Origin: a virus | Strand: one strand, 5' to 3' | DNA: 64,000 nucleotides | Virus record (IMG/VR): IMGVR_UViG_3300047388_000211 | Location: 1-64,000 of that record | Part shown: piece after piece, positions 14,825-22,625 of the stretch | How positions within the stretch are numbered: the stretch's first letter is position 1 | Layout of the letters: the number at the start of each line of letters is the position of its first letter | Notes under the pieces: model-generated | Told to the model about the DNA's origin: nothing | Databases searched by the model: none | Seen by the model: the letters and a program-made list of their open reading frames with translations, nothing else | Translations under genes and position numbers: made by a program

Positions 14825-15355
14825 ATGAAACGAGATATTCCAAAGCCATTCCTGCGTGCGCTGCCATTGCCACGCAAATACTTGAAACCGGGCGTGTTAA
14901 CTCTTGAAGTAACGGAGTATTCGCTACGCTCACGCCACATGCCCAATGGCTACTGGGTCACCCTGGCCGCCATTGTGGTGCCCTCCGTGGACCGGACCAT
15001 CTTAGGGGCTTCCGCCTGTTCTCCCGATGATGAGCACCTGTTCGATCGGGCCGATGCGGCCCACCGGGCCTTAGGCCGCGCCCGTCAGGTGGCTTTCCGG
15101 GTGTGGTCGGGAGCGGTGAAGGCCTCTCCGGATATTGCACCGGAGTCCCTCCACGTCACCTTATTCGGGAGAGAACTCGATGCGGTGTTCATGACACCCG
15201 TCGAGCACACCTTGGCCAAGATCCAGGAGCTGGCCGAGCCTCTCTTTGAGAAAGTGGCCCATCATGCCGCGCTCATTGCGGCAGTGCATCTCCAGAAGCT
15301 ACGCAACCAAATGGACAACAGGTTCGAATGGTCCTTCGTGGAAAGGAAGAAGTGA
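14825..15355 (+). CDS. Hypothetical protein, 176 aa
   Basis: ATG at 14825 preferred over an upstream TTG because AGGAG lies six bases away. Mixed alpha/beta pattern with no membrane segment. An SRHMPNGYWVTLAAIVVP strand region and several Ala-rich helices are visible. No family recognised. Its TGA overlaps the next ATG by one base. Confidence 0.6.
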   Translation: MKRDIPKPFLRALPLPRKYLKPGVLTLEVTEYSLRSRHMPNGYWVTLAAIVVPSVDRTILGASACSPDDEHLFDRADAAHRALGRARQVAFRVWSGAVKASPDIAPESLHVTLFGRELDAVFMTPVEHTLAKIQELAEPLFEKVAHHAALIAAVHLQKLRNQMDNRFEWSFVERKK

Positions 15356-15855
15356 TGTCGCAAGCTCGAACACGTTACAACTCGTTCATTCTCGATAAGA
15401 CGGGCAAGTACAGCTGTCCCTCCTGCTACCGTTTGCACCAGGGCAAGATCACGACAGATGGCATCACGTGCGCCTACTGTCTGACAAAGGCTCCCATCTA
15501 CAATCCAGGGCCGGGGGCTCCGGCTGTCATTAGCGGCGGTATTACTGTTACTTCCGAATTTCACATCGTGAAAGTGGATGCGAACTATCACTACTACCAA
15601 TGCCCCAATTGCGGCAAGACCAACGCGGGCCAGAAAGGGCTCTACGCCTTCGCTTGCCCCAACTGCATCTTCGCGGCTCCGGTGTCCTATCGGGAGATCT
15701 GTAATGCCTGCCTGATGGGCGGCCATGGGCTGGCGAAGGCCGAGTACATCTGCTCCAATCCCGCTGGACGCCACAGTCCCGGTCACAACACCGGCCTGAA
15801 GATCGCGGGGAAATGCGCGTCCCATAAGTGTCATTACGACTGCAAGAAAATCTAA
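15355..15855 (+). CDS. Multi-zinc-ribbon protein, 166 aa
   Basis: At least six CxxC pairs: CPSC, CAYC, CPNC twice, CNAC and CHYDC. They are arranged as two or three consecutive zinc ribbons separated by beta segments (for example FHIVKVDANYHYYQCPNC). Repeated ribbons of this kind bind RNA, DNA or proteins. It may act as a scaffold. It directly precedes the PRTase gene by 16 bases. Confidence 0.66.
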   Translation: MSQARTRYNSFILDKTGKYSCPSCYRLHQGKITTDGITCAYCLTKAPIYNPGPGAPAVISGGITVTSEFHIVKVDANYHYYQCPNCGKTNAGQKGLYAFACPNCIFAAPVSYREICNACLMGGHGLAKAEYICSNPAGRHSPGHNTGLKIAGKCASHKCHYDCKKI

Positions 15856-15871
15856 AGAAAGGAAATGATGC

Positions 15872-16705
15872 ATGAAACTCGCGGAGTTACCCAATCTCTC
15901 AGGCAAGCGCAGCTATCTGGAGAGTCCGAATAACTTCAGGCACTGGCTCGATCGCACGCTGAAGTCGGATTCTATCGATAAGACGCGCTCGCTCTTGTAC
16001 TACGGATTCCAGCCGCTGTTCGATGTTCTCGCGGAACAAAGGGTCGAAGGCGATGCACGCAAGCTCGCTCTTGCTCTTCTCAAGAAGGTTGTGAAGTTCA
16101 ATGCCGACTATGTGTCCGGCTATTACACCGGAGGAAAGCTTCCCGATGTGCAGCAATTGGAGGAGCTGACCCCGCAAGTGGACGCACTCGATGAAGCCAA
16201 AGTGCGCTACCAGACCAAGACCCGCAACATCGGGCTCTATGATGGGGATGGCCGGGATCTCTGCACTCCCAACCATGTCCAGCAGTTCCTTGTGGCTCTG
16301 GATGGAGCGGTAGAACAGAATGTGCTTCCTGCTCCGGACTACATTGTGGGTTGTGCCTGTGGCGCATCCGAAATCGTGATGCCCATCGCTCAGATCTTCG
16401 ATGTCCCGCTGGGCTTCATCCGGCGATCCAAACGGCGAGGGGATACCACGCCCCTCGTGATCACGGAGCATGTCGCCACGATCAAGAGGCATGCGAAAGA
16501 CAAGATCGTGTACGTGCTCGAAGATTTTGTCTGCACGGGCCAGTCGATCCATTCGGTGATGGCGAAGGTGGAAGGCTACGGGGCCACGCGGGTCATTGGG
16601 CTCTCCATCGCGCGCAATCACGAAGACTGCCTGACTTCCAAACTCCACATCATTCACACCTTTCCAGGGAGGCATGGATCGTATGCGTATCAAACGAAAA
16701 GTTAA
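15872..16705 (+). CDS. Phosphoribosyltransferase-fold protein
   Basis: 277 aa. Near residues 210-222, VYVLEDFVCTGQSIH is the PRPP-binding loop of type I phosphoribosyltransferases (two acids, then x-TG). Upstream a CACGASEIVMPIAQ strand-loop resembles the pyrophosphate loop. The N-terminal 100 residues are helical and probably determine the base. Such enzymes join a base to PRPP or do the reverse. It overlaps the SLOG gene by 32 bases, suggesting one pathway. Base specificity is not readable. Confidence 0.7.
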   Translation: MKLAELPNLSGKRSYLESPNNFRHWLDRTLKSDSIDKTRSLLYYGFQPLFDVLAEQRVEGDARKLALALLKKVVKFNADYVSGYYTGGKLPDVQQLEELTPQVDALDEAKVRYQTKTRNIGLYDGDGRDLCTPNHVQQFLVALDGAVEQNVLPAPDYIVGCACGASEIVMPIAQIFDVPLGFIRRSKRRGDTTPLVITEHVATIKRHAKDKIVYVLEDFVCTGQSIHSVMAKVEGYGATRVIGLSIARNHEDCLTSKLHIIHTFPGRHGSYAYQTKS

Positions 16706-17492
16706 ATACAAAGAACCGCGCTTCGATTTGATGAAACAGATTGCGGGCGAGATTCGTTCCCGCCATCCCGGGCCCCTCATTGCCGCGATTGGGGCGGGAG
16801 ATCCGGATAAGCCCTACACCATCCCGATGGGGATGAAGGCCGGATACGGCATAGCTGAATACATTGATGATAACTACCATGGAACACTCTTTACGGGAGG
16901 AATGAATGGCGTTGGCGCGGACATTTTTGTTGGGGTGACGCGCTATCGTATGCATGCCAGCCACGGACAGCCTCCAGTTATCAACTTCAGGCATTTCTTC
17001 GTGCTGATCCCAGAGAGAGAAACCCATTCCATTATGGGATTCGGGGAGTTTATTGAGCCCTTCCAGGAATCCTATTCCTATCGGCAGCTGGCGGCATTGA
17101 CGGGGGACGACATCATTCGCGAGAGGGCGGGAGACTCCCTCGAAGAACGGAGGATTTGTCTGGCCCACACCGCTGACTTCGCAGTGTGCCTCAATGGCAC
17201 AGGCGGGACGTTGGATGAGGCCGCCATGATCCTCCAGCACGGGAAGCCTGTGATTACATGCGCGGAGTCGGGAGGCGTATCGGAAGCGCTCCAGACCTAC
17301 AAAACGTATTTGGTGGGCAACTTCAACATGAAGCTGAAGTGGCTGGAGAAGATGATGAATGTGATGCCGTTTGGGATGAATCCAGACTTAATTGTAACGA
17401 CCGATACGGTGGAAGAAGCCGTAGAGGCCGTTAAACGACAAATGAAAGGAGGGACACACGCCTCCGGCAATAAAGCCGGAAGGCTTATTTAG
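16674..17492 (+). CDS. SLOG/LOG-family nucleotide hydrolase-like protein
   Basis: 272 aa with GGGAGG directly before the ATG. NGTGGTLDEA (about residues 182-191) is the GGxGTxxE signature of the LOG/lysine-decarboxylase-like fold, followed by KPVITCAESGG. The family includes phosphoribohydrolases that release a base from a nucleotide and SLOG sensors of nucleotide signals. GGMNGVGADIFVGV is the first Rossmann strand region. Together with the neighbouring PRTase this suggests base exchange or salvage, or consumption of a nucleotide signal. Confidence 0.68.
   Translation: MDRMRIKRKVKYKEPRFDLMKQIAGEIRSRHPGPLIAAIGAGDPDKPYTIPMGMKAGYGIAEYIDDNYHGTLFTGGMNGVGADIFVGVTRYRMHASHGQPPVINFRHFFVLIPERETHSIMGFGEFIEPFQESYSYRQLAALTGDDIIRERAGDSLEERRICLAHTADFAVCLNGTGGTLDEAAMILQHGKPVITCAESGGVSEALQTYKTYLVGNFNMKLKWLEKMMNVMPFGMNPDLIVTTDTVEEAVEAVKRQMKGGTHASGNKAGRLI
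17460..17490 (+). terminator. Weak terminator overlapping SLOG gene end
   Basis: GCCTCCGGC and GCCGGAAGGC pair with one bulge around AATAAA, followed by TTATTT. The hairpin is inside the last codons of the SLOG ORF. Confidence 0.5.
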
Positions 17493-17501
17493 GGTTTCGT
17501 T

Positions 17502-17720
17502 ATGGTGAAAATTGTATTTAGAAACACAGAGAAGAATCCTCCGGGCGAGAAAGTATTTATCGCATCGGGGGTCCACGTTTTTACACGCTCTATCGTCGCC
17601 GTTATCAATGGTAAAGAGCAACTGCTGGCCGTGGGAGGAGCGCATCGCTGGCGGGTGGGACTCCGTCTTTACACGAGCGTCGAAATTCAATCGATCGAAA
17701 CATTCAGAAAGGCGGCTTAA
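17502..17720 (+). CDS. Hypothetical protein, 72 aa
   Basis: Beta-rich small protein (FIASGVHVFTRSIVAVINGK) with a C-terminal helix. No motif. One-base overlap with the next gene. Confidence 0.55.
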   Translation: MVKIVFRNTEKNPPGEKVFIASGVHVFTRSIVAVINGKEQLLAVGGAHRWRVGLRLYTSVEIQSIETFRKAA

Positions 17721-17908
17721 TGACCATCGAGTGGACCATTCCCAAGCTACACCGGTTCACGCGCGCCTATGAACAGGCGCTAACCCAACAACAACCGTCC
17801 TTCCATTTCGAGGAGGTGGAGTTTGATACCGCGTATGCCGGGTATCTCATCGAATGGATGGATCAACGCTTCGAACAAATGGAAATGCAATCGAAAGGAA
17901 ACGTATGA
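17720..17908 (+). CDS. Hypothetical protein, 62 aa
   Basis: Helical protein with aromatic residues (WTIPKLHRFTRAYEQAL), acidic middle and Met-rich tail. No ribosome site except the overlap with the upstream gene, so it is probably translated by coupling. Four-base overlap with the next gene. Confidence 0.5.
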   Translation: MTIEWTIPKLHRFTRAYEQALTQQQPSFHFEEVEFDTAYAGYLIEWMDQRFEQMEMQSKGNV

Positions 17909-18330
17909 CAATTCAAGAAGCCAAGCACCATGTACGATCGTTTCTACAGGACCACTACACCGATAAGAAGCTCGCCCAGGGCCTGGATCATCTGCGCGCG
18001 GGTGACTTCCGGTTCGTCTCTTGCTGCTGTTTCGTTGGGATCGCAACCGCGAAACATCAGAAACATCAACTGCGGGGGTATTGCGACCAGGCCACATGGA
18101 ACAATGCCCATTACAAGAAGGCTAAAGAGCTGCCGGGTGGGGAGATGGCCGAGCAGGCTGCCGTGGTGCTGAGCCGCCCACACCGTAATCCCTATGCCAT
18201 CGACGACGCCAGACTGACTCGTCGTCTGATCCCCATGTTCCTTGCCGAGATCCGCCGAAGAGAGAAGGCACGCCATGGCGCAGTGGAAGCCGCTGCCATC
18301 GTCGAATCTACGCCGAGTCCGGTACTTTAA
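17905..18330 (+). CDS. Hypothetical protein, 141 aa
   Basis: Start at the ATGA overlap. Helical, with a central CCCF cluster (VSCCCFVGIATAKHQ) and a conserved-looking RLTRRLIPMFLAEIRRRE helix near residue 110. The C-terminus overlaps the KTSC gene by 56 bases in another frame. Function unknown. Confidence 0.58.
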   Translation: MTIQEAKHHVRSFLQDHYTDKKLAQGLDHLRAGDFRFVSCCCFVGIATAKHQKHQLRGYCDQATWNNAHYKKAKELPGGEMAEQAAVVLSRPHRNPYAIDDARLTRRLIPMFLAEIRRREKARHGAVEAAAIVESTPSPVL

Positions 18331-18544
18331 GAAGAACGCACTGCTCGCCGTGGAATTTAAATCGGGACGCATCTGGATCTACGGGTGCGTCCCGTGGTCG
18401 CGCTATATGGGGCTTCTATCGGCGAAGTCTTCCCATGGCAAATACTTCAACCGTTATATCCGACTGAAGTACCAGTTTCTGGAGGTTCCATGGCGAGTGG
18501 CCCGCAAGCTTGGTTTGATAACGGGAGGAAAGGAGTCTGAATGA
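18275..18544 (+). CDS. KTSC-domain protein, second copy
   Basis: 89 aa from the ATG at 18275. It contains SSNLRRVRYF, then LLAVEFKSGRIWIYGCVP and SSHGKYFNRYIRLKYQF, the KTSC pattern. It is a distant paralogue of the late-operon copy at 6991-7287 but more basic, fitting RNA binding. Coupled by ATGA to the next zinc-finger gene. Confidence 0.72.
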   Translation: MAQWKPLPSSNLRRVRYFKKNALLAVEFKSGRIWIYGCVPWSRYMGLLSAKSSHGKYFNRYIRLKYQFLEVPWRVARKLGLITGGKESE

Positions 18545-18717
18545 CAGGTTCACGAAATCGGCGCGCTTGGCGCTGCCACGTCTGCCATAAGAAGTTCTAC
18601 AAACGGCAGATATGGACACGCCATACGTGGGCGAAACACCAAATTGCGGTTCTCAGAAGAGTGAGAAAACGATGTCGAAGACCGTTCGAGAAGCCAAGCT
18701 ATCCGGAGAGTCCTTAG
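18541..18717 (+). CDS. C2H2 zinc-finger protein, 58 aa
   Basis: Residues 12-33 spell C-x2-C-x12-H-x4-H with the aromatic and bulky core positions of a classical C2H2 finger (CHVC, then KKFYKRQIWTRH and WAKH). Both flanks are very basic. Classical fingers are common in eukaryotes but rare in bacteria (mainly the Ros/MucR type). It should bind DNA or RNA. ATGA overlap with the KTSC gene. It overlaps the next ORF by 46 bases. Confidence 0.65.
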   Translation: MTGSRNRRAWRCHVCHKKFYKRQIWTRHTWAKHQIAVLRRVRKRCRRPFEKPSYPESP

Positions 18718-18869
18718 CCGTATTCGGCAAGACACTCTACCGGGTTTACTGTCCAGCGTGTGAGGGGCCGCAGTGGCATGGGCAAGGCCTGACCACGTGT
18801 ATCTACTGCGATGCCCCTTATGCCGTCCACCAATACACCGTTATTCCGGGAAACAAGCCGGAGGAGTAA
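18672..18869 (+). CDS. 65-aa zinc-ribbon protein
   Basis: A CPAC knuckle near residue 28 and CIYC near 43 form a simple ribbon. The start follows a GAGAAAACG stretch and overlaps the C2H2 gene. Function unknown. Confidence 0.58.
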   Translation: MSKTVREAKLSGESLAVFGKTLYRVYCPACEGPQWHGQGLTTCIYCDAPYAVHQYTVIPGNKPEE

Positions 18870-18874
18870 GAGTT

Positions 18875-19168
18875 ATGAATACGTGCGAACACTGTGGAGG
18901 GGATAAGCTTCTCCACCTATTTCGATCGGTGGGGCCGGAACCCTGCCCCAAATGCGTGGGTAAATCTGCGCCCGCTAAGAAGAATAAGGAAGTCCAGACT
19001 GGAGCCGTGTATGCGGGACAAGCCGGATACTACATCCCCGCTGTGTCCGGTGCTCCAATGTGCAAGCATCAGCCGTCTTCCGGCTGGCACTGCACCCGGC
19101 CTCTCGGCCACAGCGGCACACACGCCGGTCATGCGGGCGGTGTGCAACATGGCACATGGGAACCATAA
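18875..19168 (+). CDS. Zinc-ribbon protein with C-x-x-P-x-G-H-x-G motif, 97 aa
   Basis: Starts MNTCEHCGGDK with a second knuckle CPKC at about residue 25, then a linker and a C-terminal CTRPLGHSGTHAGH segment. The latter is a recurring phage motif also seen in the 68-aa protein at 12179. It ends just before a promoter-like site. Confidence 0.58.
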   Translation: MNTCEHCGGDKLLHLFRSVGPEPCPKCVGKSAPAKKNKEVQTGAVYAGQAGYYIPAVSGAPMCKHQPSSGWHCTRPLGHSGTHAGHAGGVQHGTWEP

Positions 19169-19189
19169 ATTGTGGTATATATTCACAAT
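19169..19189 (+). promoter_or_regulatory. Operator-like palindrome over an extended -10
   Basis: ATTGTG and CACAAT form an inverted repeat around the GTATATATT core, which includes TGGTATATA, an extended -10 pattern. AAAGGAG and an ATG follow 20 bases later. A protein binding the palindrome would block the promoter of the ParB-like gene. No good -35 is visible. Confidence 0.45.
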
Positions 19190-19211
19190 CTCAAATTAAA
19201 GGAGCCTGCAT

Positions 19212-20240
19212 ATGGGCGAAACAAAAAGTGCTTTGAGCGCGGAAGGAGTGTACACCGAGCGTAAGTTTGTCACGGCAGAAATGGCCCGGACTTTGCTCCG
19301 GTCGAATATTGTGCATAACAGGCCGGTCCAGGAAGGCCGCATCAAGGAGTTCATCCAGGACATGAAGGCGGGCCGCTGGAAGGAGAACGGCTCGACCATC
19401 GTCATCGCCAAGGCCGGGGAGCTGATCGATGGCCAGCACCGGCTTCACGCCTGTATGGAGTGCGGGGTCGGCTTCTGGACCCTGGTGGCCTATAACGTGG
19501 ACCGCGATGCGTTCCTCACCATCGATCGGGGTCAGACCCGTTCCACGGGCCAGCAGTTGCATCTGGCGACCGGCCTCACCGATTATAACGCCGTCTCGTC
19601 GGCCCTCACCTATCTCTACCGCTTCAGGGATGGGATCATGATGGCCACAGGTCGGCCCACGTCTCTTGAAGCCGATGAAATGCTCCAGATGAATCCGGGG
19701 ATACCGGGGTCGGTGGCCTATGCCCGACATCTGGTGCATCGCTTCAAGGCGGGCTCGATCCCGATAGTGGCGGTCTGTCATTACCTGTTCACCCGTCAGG
19801 ATGCGACACTGGCCGAAGCCTACTTCGATGCCTTGGCCACAGGAGCGTCCCTGCGCGAGATCGATCCGGTCTATCAGCTACGATTTCGGATCATTTCGGC
19901 GCATGGGAATCCGTCGAAAACCATCGGAAGTTATGAGCTTCTGGCCCTGTTATTCAAGACATGGATTGCGGAGCGGGAGCAGCGCACGATGAAGCTCCTA
20001 AAATGGCATGCGTCGGAACCGTTCCCCAACATTGGCCCGATTGAGTCGATTCACAAGATCAAGCGGGTCATCGATGAATCGAAATCTCATCCTGGCCGCA
20101 AGAAGCGAAGGGCCGGAGTAATGCCGGATGTCCCGGCCAGCAAGATCCCGGCTCAGCCGAAGCTGACTCCGGCGAAGCAGCCGGAGTCGAAACTCGATCA
20201 ACTGATCGCAAAGCATCAGGGATTGGATAAACGATCATGA
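19212..20240 (+). CDS. ParB/Srx-like domain protein
   Basis: 342 aa. Residues 33-80 read as the ParB N-terminal domain: RPVQEGRIKEFIQDMKAG, then IVIAKAGELIDGQHRLHA, the GxHR box. In classical ParB this fold binds CTP. Phage variants act as regulators or nucleases. The middle is helical without a clear HTH, and the C-terminus is a Lys/Pro-rich tail. Probably a DNA-binding regulator or nuclease. It carries its own promoter-like operator. Confidence 0.7.
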   Translation: MGETKSALSAEGVYTERKFVTAEMARTLLRSNIVHNRPVQEGRIKEFIQDMKAGRWKENGSTIVIAKAGELIDGQHRLHACMECGVGFWTLVAYNVDRDAFLTIDRGQTRSTGQQLHLATGLTDYNAVSSALTYLYRFRDGIMMATGRPTSLEADEMLQMNPGIPGSVAYARHLVHRFKAGSIPIVAVCHYLFTRQDATLAEAYFDALATGASLREIDPVYQLRFRIISAHGNPSKTIGSYELLALLFKTWIAEREQRTMKLLKWHASEPFPNIGPIESIHKIKRVIDESKSHPGRKKRRAGVMPDVPASKIPAQPKLTPAKQPESKLDQLIAKHQGLDKRS

Positions 20241-20326
20241 ACATTTGCAAAGTGTGCGGAAGACAAACAACAAAGAAGCGAAAGTGTTCCAACTGTACGA
20301 AGTTAGCAAAGGAGAAGAAGGTATGA
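20237..20326 (+). CDS. 29-aa zinc-knuckle microprotein
   Basis: CKVC and CSNC are separated by nine residues in a Lys-rich chain, a minimal zinc knuckle. It is coupled on both sides by ATGA overlaps with the ParB-like gene and the next gene, which supports translation. Confidence 0.55.
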   Translation: MNICKVCGRQTTKKRKCSNCTKLAKEKKV

Positions 20327-20784
20327 ATGTAGAGCGAATGAAGCAAGTGCGAGCGTGGGTCGCGATGATGCCGGACCAGTTCTGTGACATGACCGACTGG
20401 CAGCATCTCGCCTGGGATAAAGACAGTGATGGCATTGTCACTTTCGAGATCATGCAGCAGCGGGGCTTTCTCTGTGGCTCTGCCGCATGTATTGCCGGTA
20501 TTACCGAGCTGATGGTTAACCGATGCACCCGGAGGCAACGGGAGAAAATGGAACTCGACGGCCAATACGTCTGGGCGCAGGATTGGCTGGAACTCTCGTA
20601 TTTCGAGAAGAAGGCGTTGTTCTGCAGCATGCCGAGTGACTCACCGCAGGAAGGCTGGAAGGCATGGATGCTCCAGAGGCTCGATGATGCGATCGCATCC
20701 GGCGTCATTACCGAATGGCATGACGAGGAAGAGGAAGAATACAACGAAGACGAACCTGAAGAAGAACTGACCGAAGACGAATAA
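20323..20784 (+). CDS. Hypothetical phage protein with GFLCGSAACIAG motif
   Basis: 153 aa. The GFLCGSAACIAGITELM segment (about residues 48-64) and preceding FEIMQQR resemble a conserved group of small phage proteins with a Cys-Gly-Thr/Ser core. The C-terminus is a highly acidic tail of Glu/Asp. Function unknown. Confidence 0.6.
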   Translation: MNVERMKQVRAWVAMMPDQFCDMTDWQHLAWDKDSDGIVTFEIMQQRGFLCGSAACIAGITELMVNRCTRRQREKMELDGQYVWAQDWLELSYFEKKALFCSMPSDSPQEGWKAWMLQRLDDAIASGVITEWHDEEEEEYNEDEPEEELTEDE

Positions 20785-20796
20785 AAGGAGAAAGTA

Positions 20797-21186
20797 ATGA
20801 GAGACGTAAAAGTGAATGTCGCTTCCATCCTAAAACGGATCAAGGCCAATCGGGAGGAGCACCTGAAGATTGTGGAAGAAGCCTGGGTCGGCTACATCAA
20901 GAACGTAACGGCGGAATTGAGCCGGATGCATAACGCCTTCAAGGAAGGCCGTCGCTTTAGAGCTTACATCGGCTTGACAGCCCCGCAGGACCATACCAAG
21001 GACTATGACGCCGTCATCGACATGCTGGAGTCCTCGACTGAGGCAGAAATCATGCTAAACCAGCAAGACTTCCGGGCATATGTTCGGGACGAATGGAGCT
21101 GGATGGGCCAGTTTTTGCATTCCAACTCTGCTTACAGTCTCAGCGCAACAGAAAAAATGTCTGCTTTGAATATCGAAGACGAATAA
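20797..21186 (+). CDS. Hypothetical helical protein, 129 aa
   Basis: Strong AAAGGAG upstream. Mostly helical with heptad-like stretches in the first 60 residues, then DYDAVIDMLESS and a Trp-rich DEWSWMGQFLH segment. No motif recognised. Confidence 0.62.
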   Translation: MRDVKVNVASILKRIKANREEHLKIVEEAWVGYIKNVTAELSRMHNAFKEGRRFRAYIGLTAPQDHTKDYDAVIDMLESSTEAEIMLNQQDFRAYVRDEWSWMGQFLHSNSAYSLSATEKMSALNIEDE

Positions 21187-21198
21187 AGGAGAAAACAA

Positions 21199-21429
21199 AT
21201 GACGAGAGTAATGAGAAAGATGAGTATGAATGGCGATGACAAAGTGGCCGAGTACGAAGTCGGTGTCACCACACCCGAACGTCTGGCCGAAATTGAAGCG
21301 GAATTCAAGAAATTCCAGAAGGAAGGCTGGCTGGCAGCGGATGTGACCGATAAGAAGGATGAGCTGATACAAAAGTTCGATCCGAAGGCCGACATCCTCC
21401 TGATTCCACGCATGCGGGGCGGGGTATGA
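21199..21429 (+). CDS. Hypothetical protein, 76 aa
   Basis: AAAGGAG upstream. Acidic helical protein (ERLAEIEAEFKKFQKEGW) with a basic end. ATGA overlap with the next gene. No family. Confidence 0.6.
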   Translation: MTRVMRKMSMNGDDKVAEYEVGVTTPERLAEIEAEFKKFQKEGWLAADVTDKKDELIQKFDPKADILLIPRMRGGV

Positions 21430-21812
21430 CCATCTACTCTCAGGAGCGAGCGGTAGCTCTTATGCAGGATGTCACCCCGCTCCGGCAGCACAACGATGGA
21501 TCGGCATGGGTGGATGGCAAGCGCTACCGCTACCATCTGATTCCAGGAGCGAGTGCCTATGTCTTCACCAAAGACAATACGCTGCTGGGAACCGCCTGTA
21601 TCGAGTTCTCCGGCTGGCTCCCCTATGCCGACAAGATGATCGCGGAGTACATCCTGATCAAGAACAATGAGGCGCTCTATCTAAAGATCGCTAAACTGTC
21701 GTTTGGGAGGCCGAAGTTCCGCGATTTTGTCCTTGCCGCCTCTATTACTGGAGTTTGCGGTGGAGCAATCTATATGCTGATCCAGCTGTTCATTGTCCTG
21801 GTTACCAAGTAA
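21426..21812 (+). CDS. Membrane-anchored protein, 128 aa
   Basis: A soluble N-terminal domain of about 95 residues with beta segments, then one hydrophobic helix at residues 102-125 (AASITGVCGGAIYMLIQL). A tail-anchored topology with the domain in the cytoplasm is likely. Function unknown. Confidence 0.6.
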   Translation: MTIYSQERAVALMQDVTPLRQHNDGSAWVDGKRYRYHLIPGASAYVFTKDNTLLGTACIEFSGWLPYADKMIAEYILIKNNEALYLKIAKLSFGRPKFRDFVLAASITGVCGGAIYMLIQLFIVLVTK

Positions 21813-21881
21813 ACACCACTTTCATGGCCTGGACACTTTTCGATCCAGGCTGGACGATCATCCCTCCGGTTAGAATCCCGG

Positions 21882-21895
21882 GGGGAGGTGTCCCC
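21882..21895 (+). promoter_or_regulatory. Ribosome-site hairpin before RNase H
   Basis: GGGGA and TCCCC pair around GGTG, so the GGAGGTG ribosome site lies in the stem and loop, ending directly at the ATG. A second 7-pair hairpin (GCCTGGA with TCCAGGC) lies 32 bases upstream. Translation of RNase H is probably restrained until the hairpin opens. Confidence 0.45.
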
Positions 21896-22318
21896 ATGCA
21901 GAAACTGTTTGCGTACTTCGATGGGTCTTGCGGTCCCAAAAATCCGGGAGGGACCGCAGCCTACGGCTTTGTGATCAAGAATGAAGAAATGGAGGTGATC
22001 GATACCGGATGTGGACGTGTGTGCCGGGGCGCTTTAGCGACGAACAACGTGGCGGAAGTGGAAGGACTCTATCAGGTGATGTTGCTAGTGGCCCAAAAGT
22101 ATCCCAAGGCCAACGTCGAATTCAATGGAGACTCCAGCTTGGTGATTGCCCTGATGCGGGGGGAAGCCAAGGCCAGGAGCGGGAAGTACATTCCCTACTA
22201 TGAAAAGGCGGCTGCATTGGCAGCGCCGTTTATCGAAAAGAGGCTCTGGAAGTTCAGGTGGATTCAGCGAGCCCTGAATTCAGAAGCTGATGAACTGGCT
22301 CAATATCATAGGTTTTAA
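21896..22318 (+). CDS. rnhA: Ribonuclease HI
   Basis: 140 aa, normal for the family. Start chosen at the ATG before the first strand. Catalytic acids fit RNase HI: Asp in YFDGSCGPKNPGG (residue 8), Glu in NNVAEVEGL, Asp in NGDSSLVI and Asp in NSEADELAQ. It lacks the basic handle region, as in many small phage and archaeal forms. It cuts RNA in RNA-DNA hybrids, removing replication primers or R-loops. Confidence 0.88.
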   Translation: MQKLFAYFDGSCGPKNPGGTAAYGFVIKNEEMEVIDTGCGRVCRGALATNNVAEVEGLYQVMLLVAQKYPKANVEFNGDSSLVIALMRGEAKARSGKYIPYYEKAAALAAPFIEKRLWKFRWIQRALNSEADELAQYHRF

Positions 22319-22326
22319 GGAGGTTT

Positions 22327-22497
22327 ATGGCAGAAGCGATGAAAGATTTACTCAAGAAAATGAAAGACGCTACCGACTACGTCCGAGACAGCTGCAAGCC
22401 GCTCATGGAGAAAGAGCCGAAGCTTGGAGAATCGTTCAGGACGTTCGATAAGGCCGTTAAGGAACAAGTCGATCGGGTAGCCGCTGATAGTAAATAA
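22327..22497 (+). CDS. 56-aa helical protein
   Basis: AAGGAGG ribosome site six bases upstream. A single amphipathic helix (AMKDLLKKMKDATDYVRDSC) plus a second shorter one. A terminator follows 15 bases after the stop. No family. Confidence 0.6.
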   Translation: MAEAMKDLLKKMKDATDYVRDSCKPLMEKEPKLGESFRTFDKAVKEQVDRVAADSK

Positions 22498-22511
22498 AGT
22501 TCTCTCCACAG

Positions 22512-22553
22512 CCCGGAGGCGCGACCTCCATCTTTGCCTCCGGGTTCTTTTTC
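22512..22553 (+). terminator. Rho-independent terminator
   Basis: Perfect 9-pair stem CCCGGAGGC with GCCTCCGGG, a 15-base loop, then TTCTTTTTCC. It ends the middle-gene cluster before the next promoter. Confidence 0.85.
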
Positions 22554-22578
22554 CTGCCAAATATTCTCCAATATATTC

Positions 22579-22607
22579 TTGACTCCGCCCATTTTCTTTT
22601 CTATACT
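22579..22607 (+). promoter_or_regulatory. Sigma70 promoter for recombination/glycan operon
   Basis: TTGACT and TATACT separated by exactly 17 bases, the best sigma70 match in the window. It lies between a terminator and the zinc-knuckle/ERF genes. The genes that follow are nearly contiguous to 38558, so this promoter may serve the whole block. Confidence 0.75.
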
Positions 22608-22625
22608 TTCCCTAGAAACCGATTC

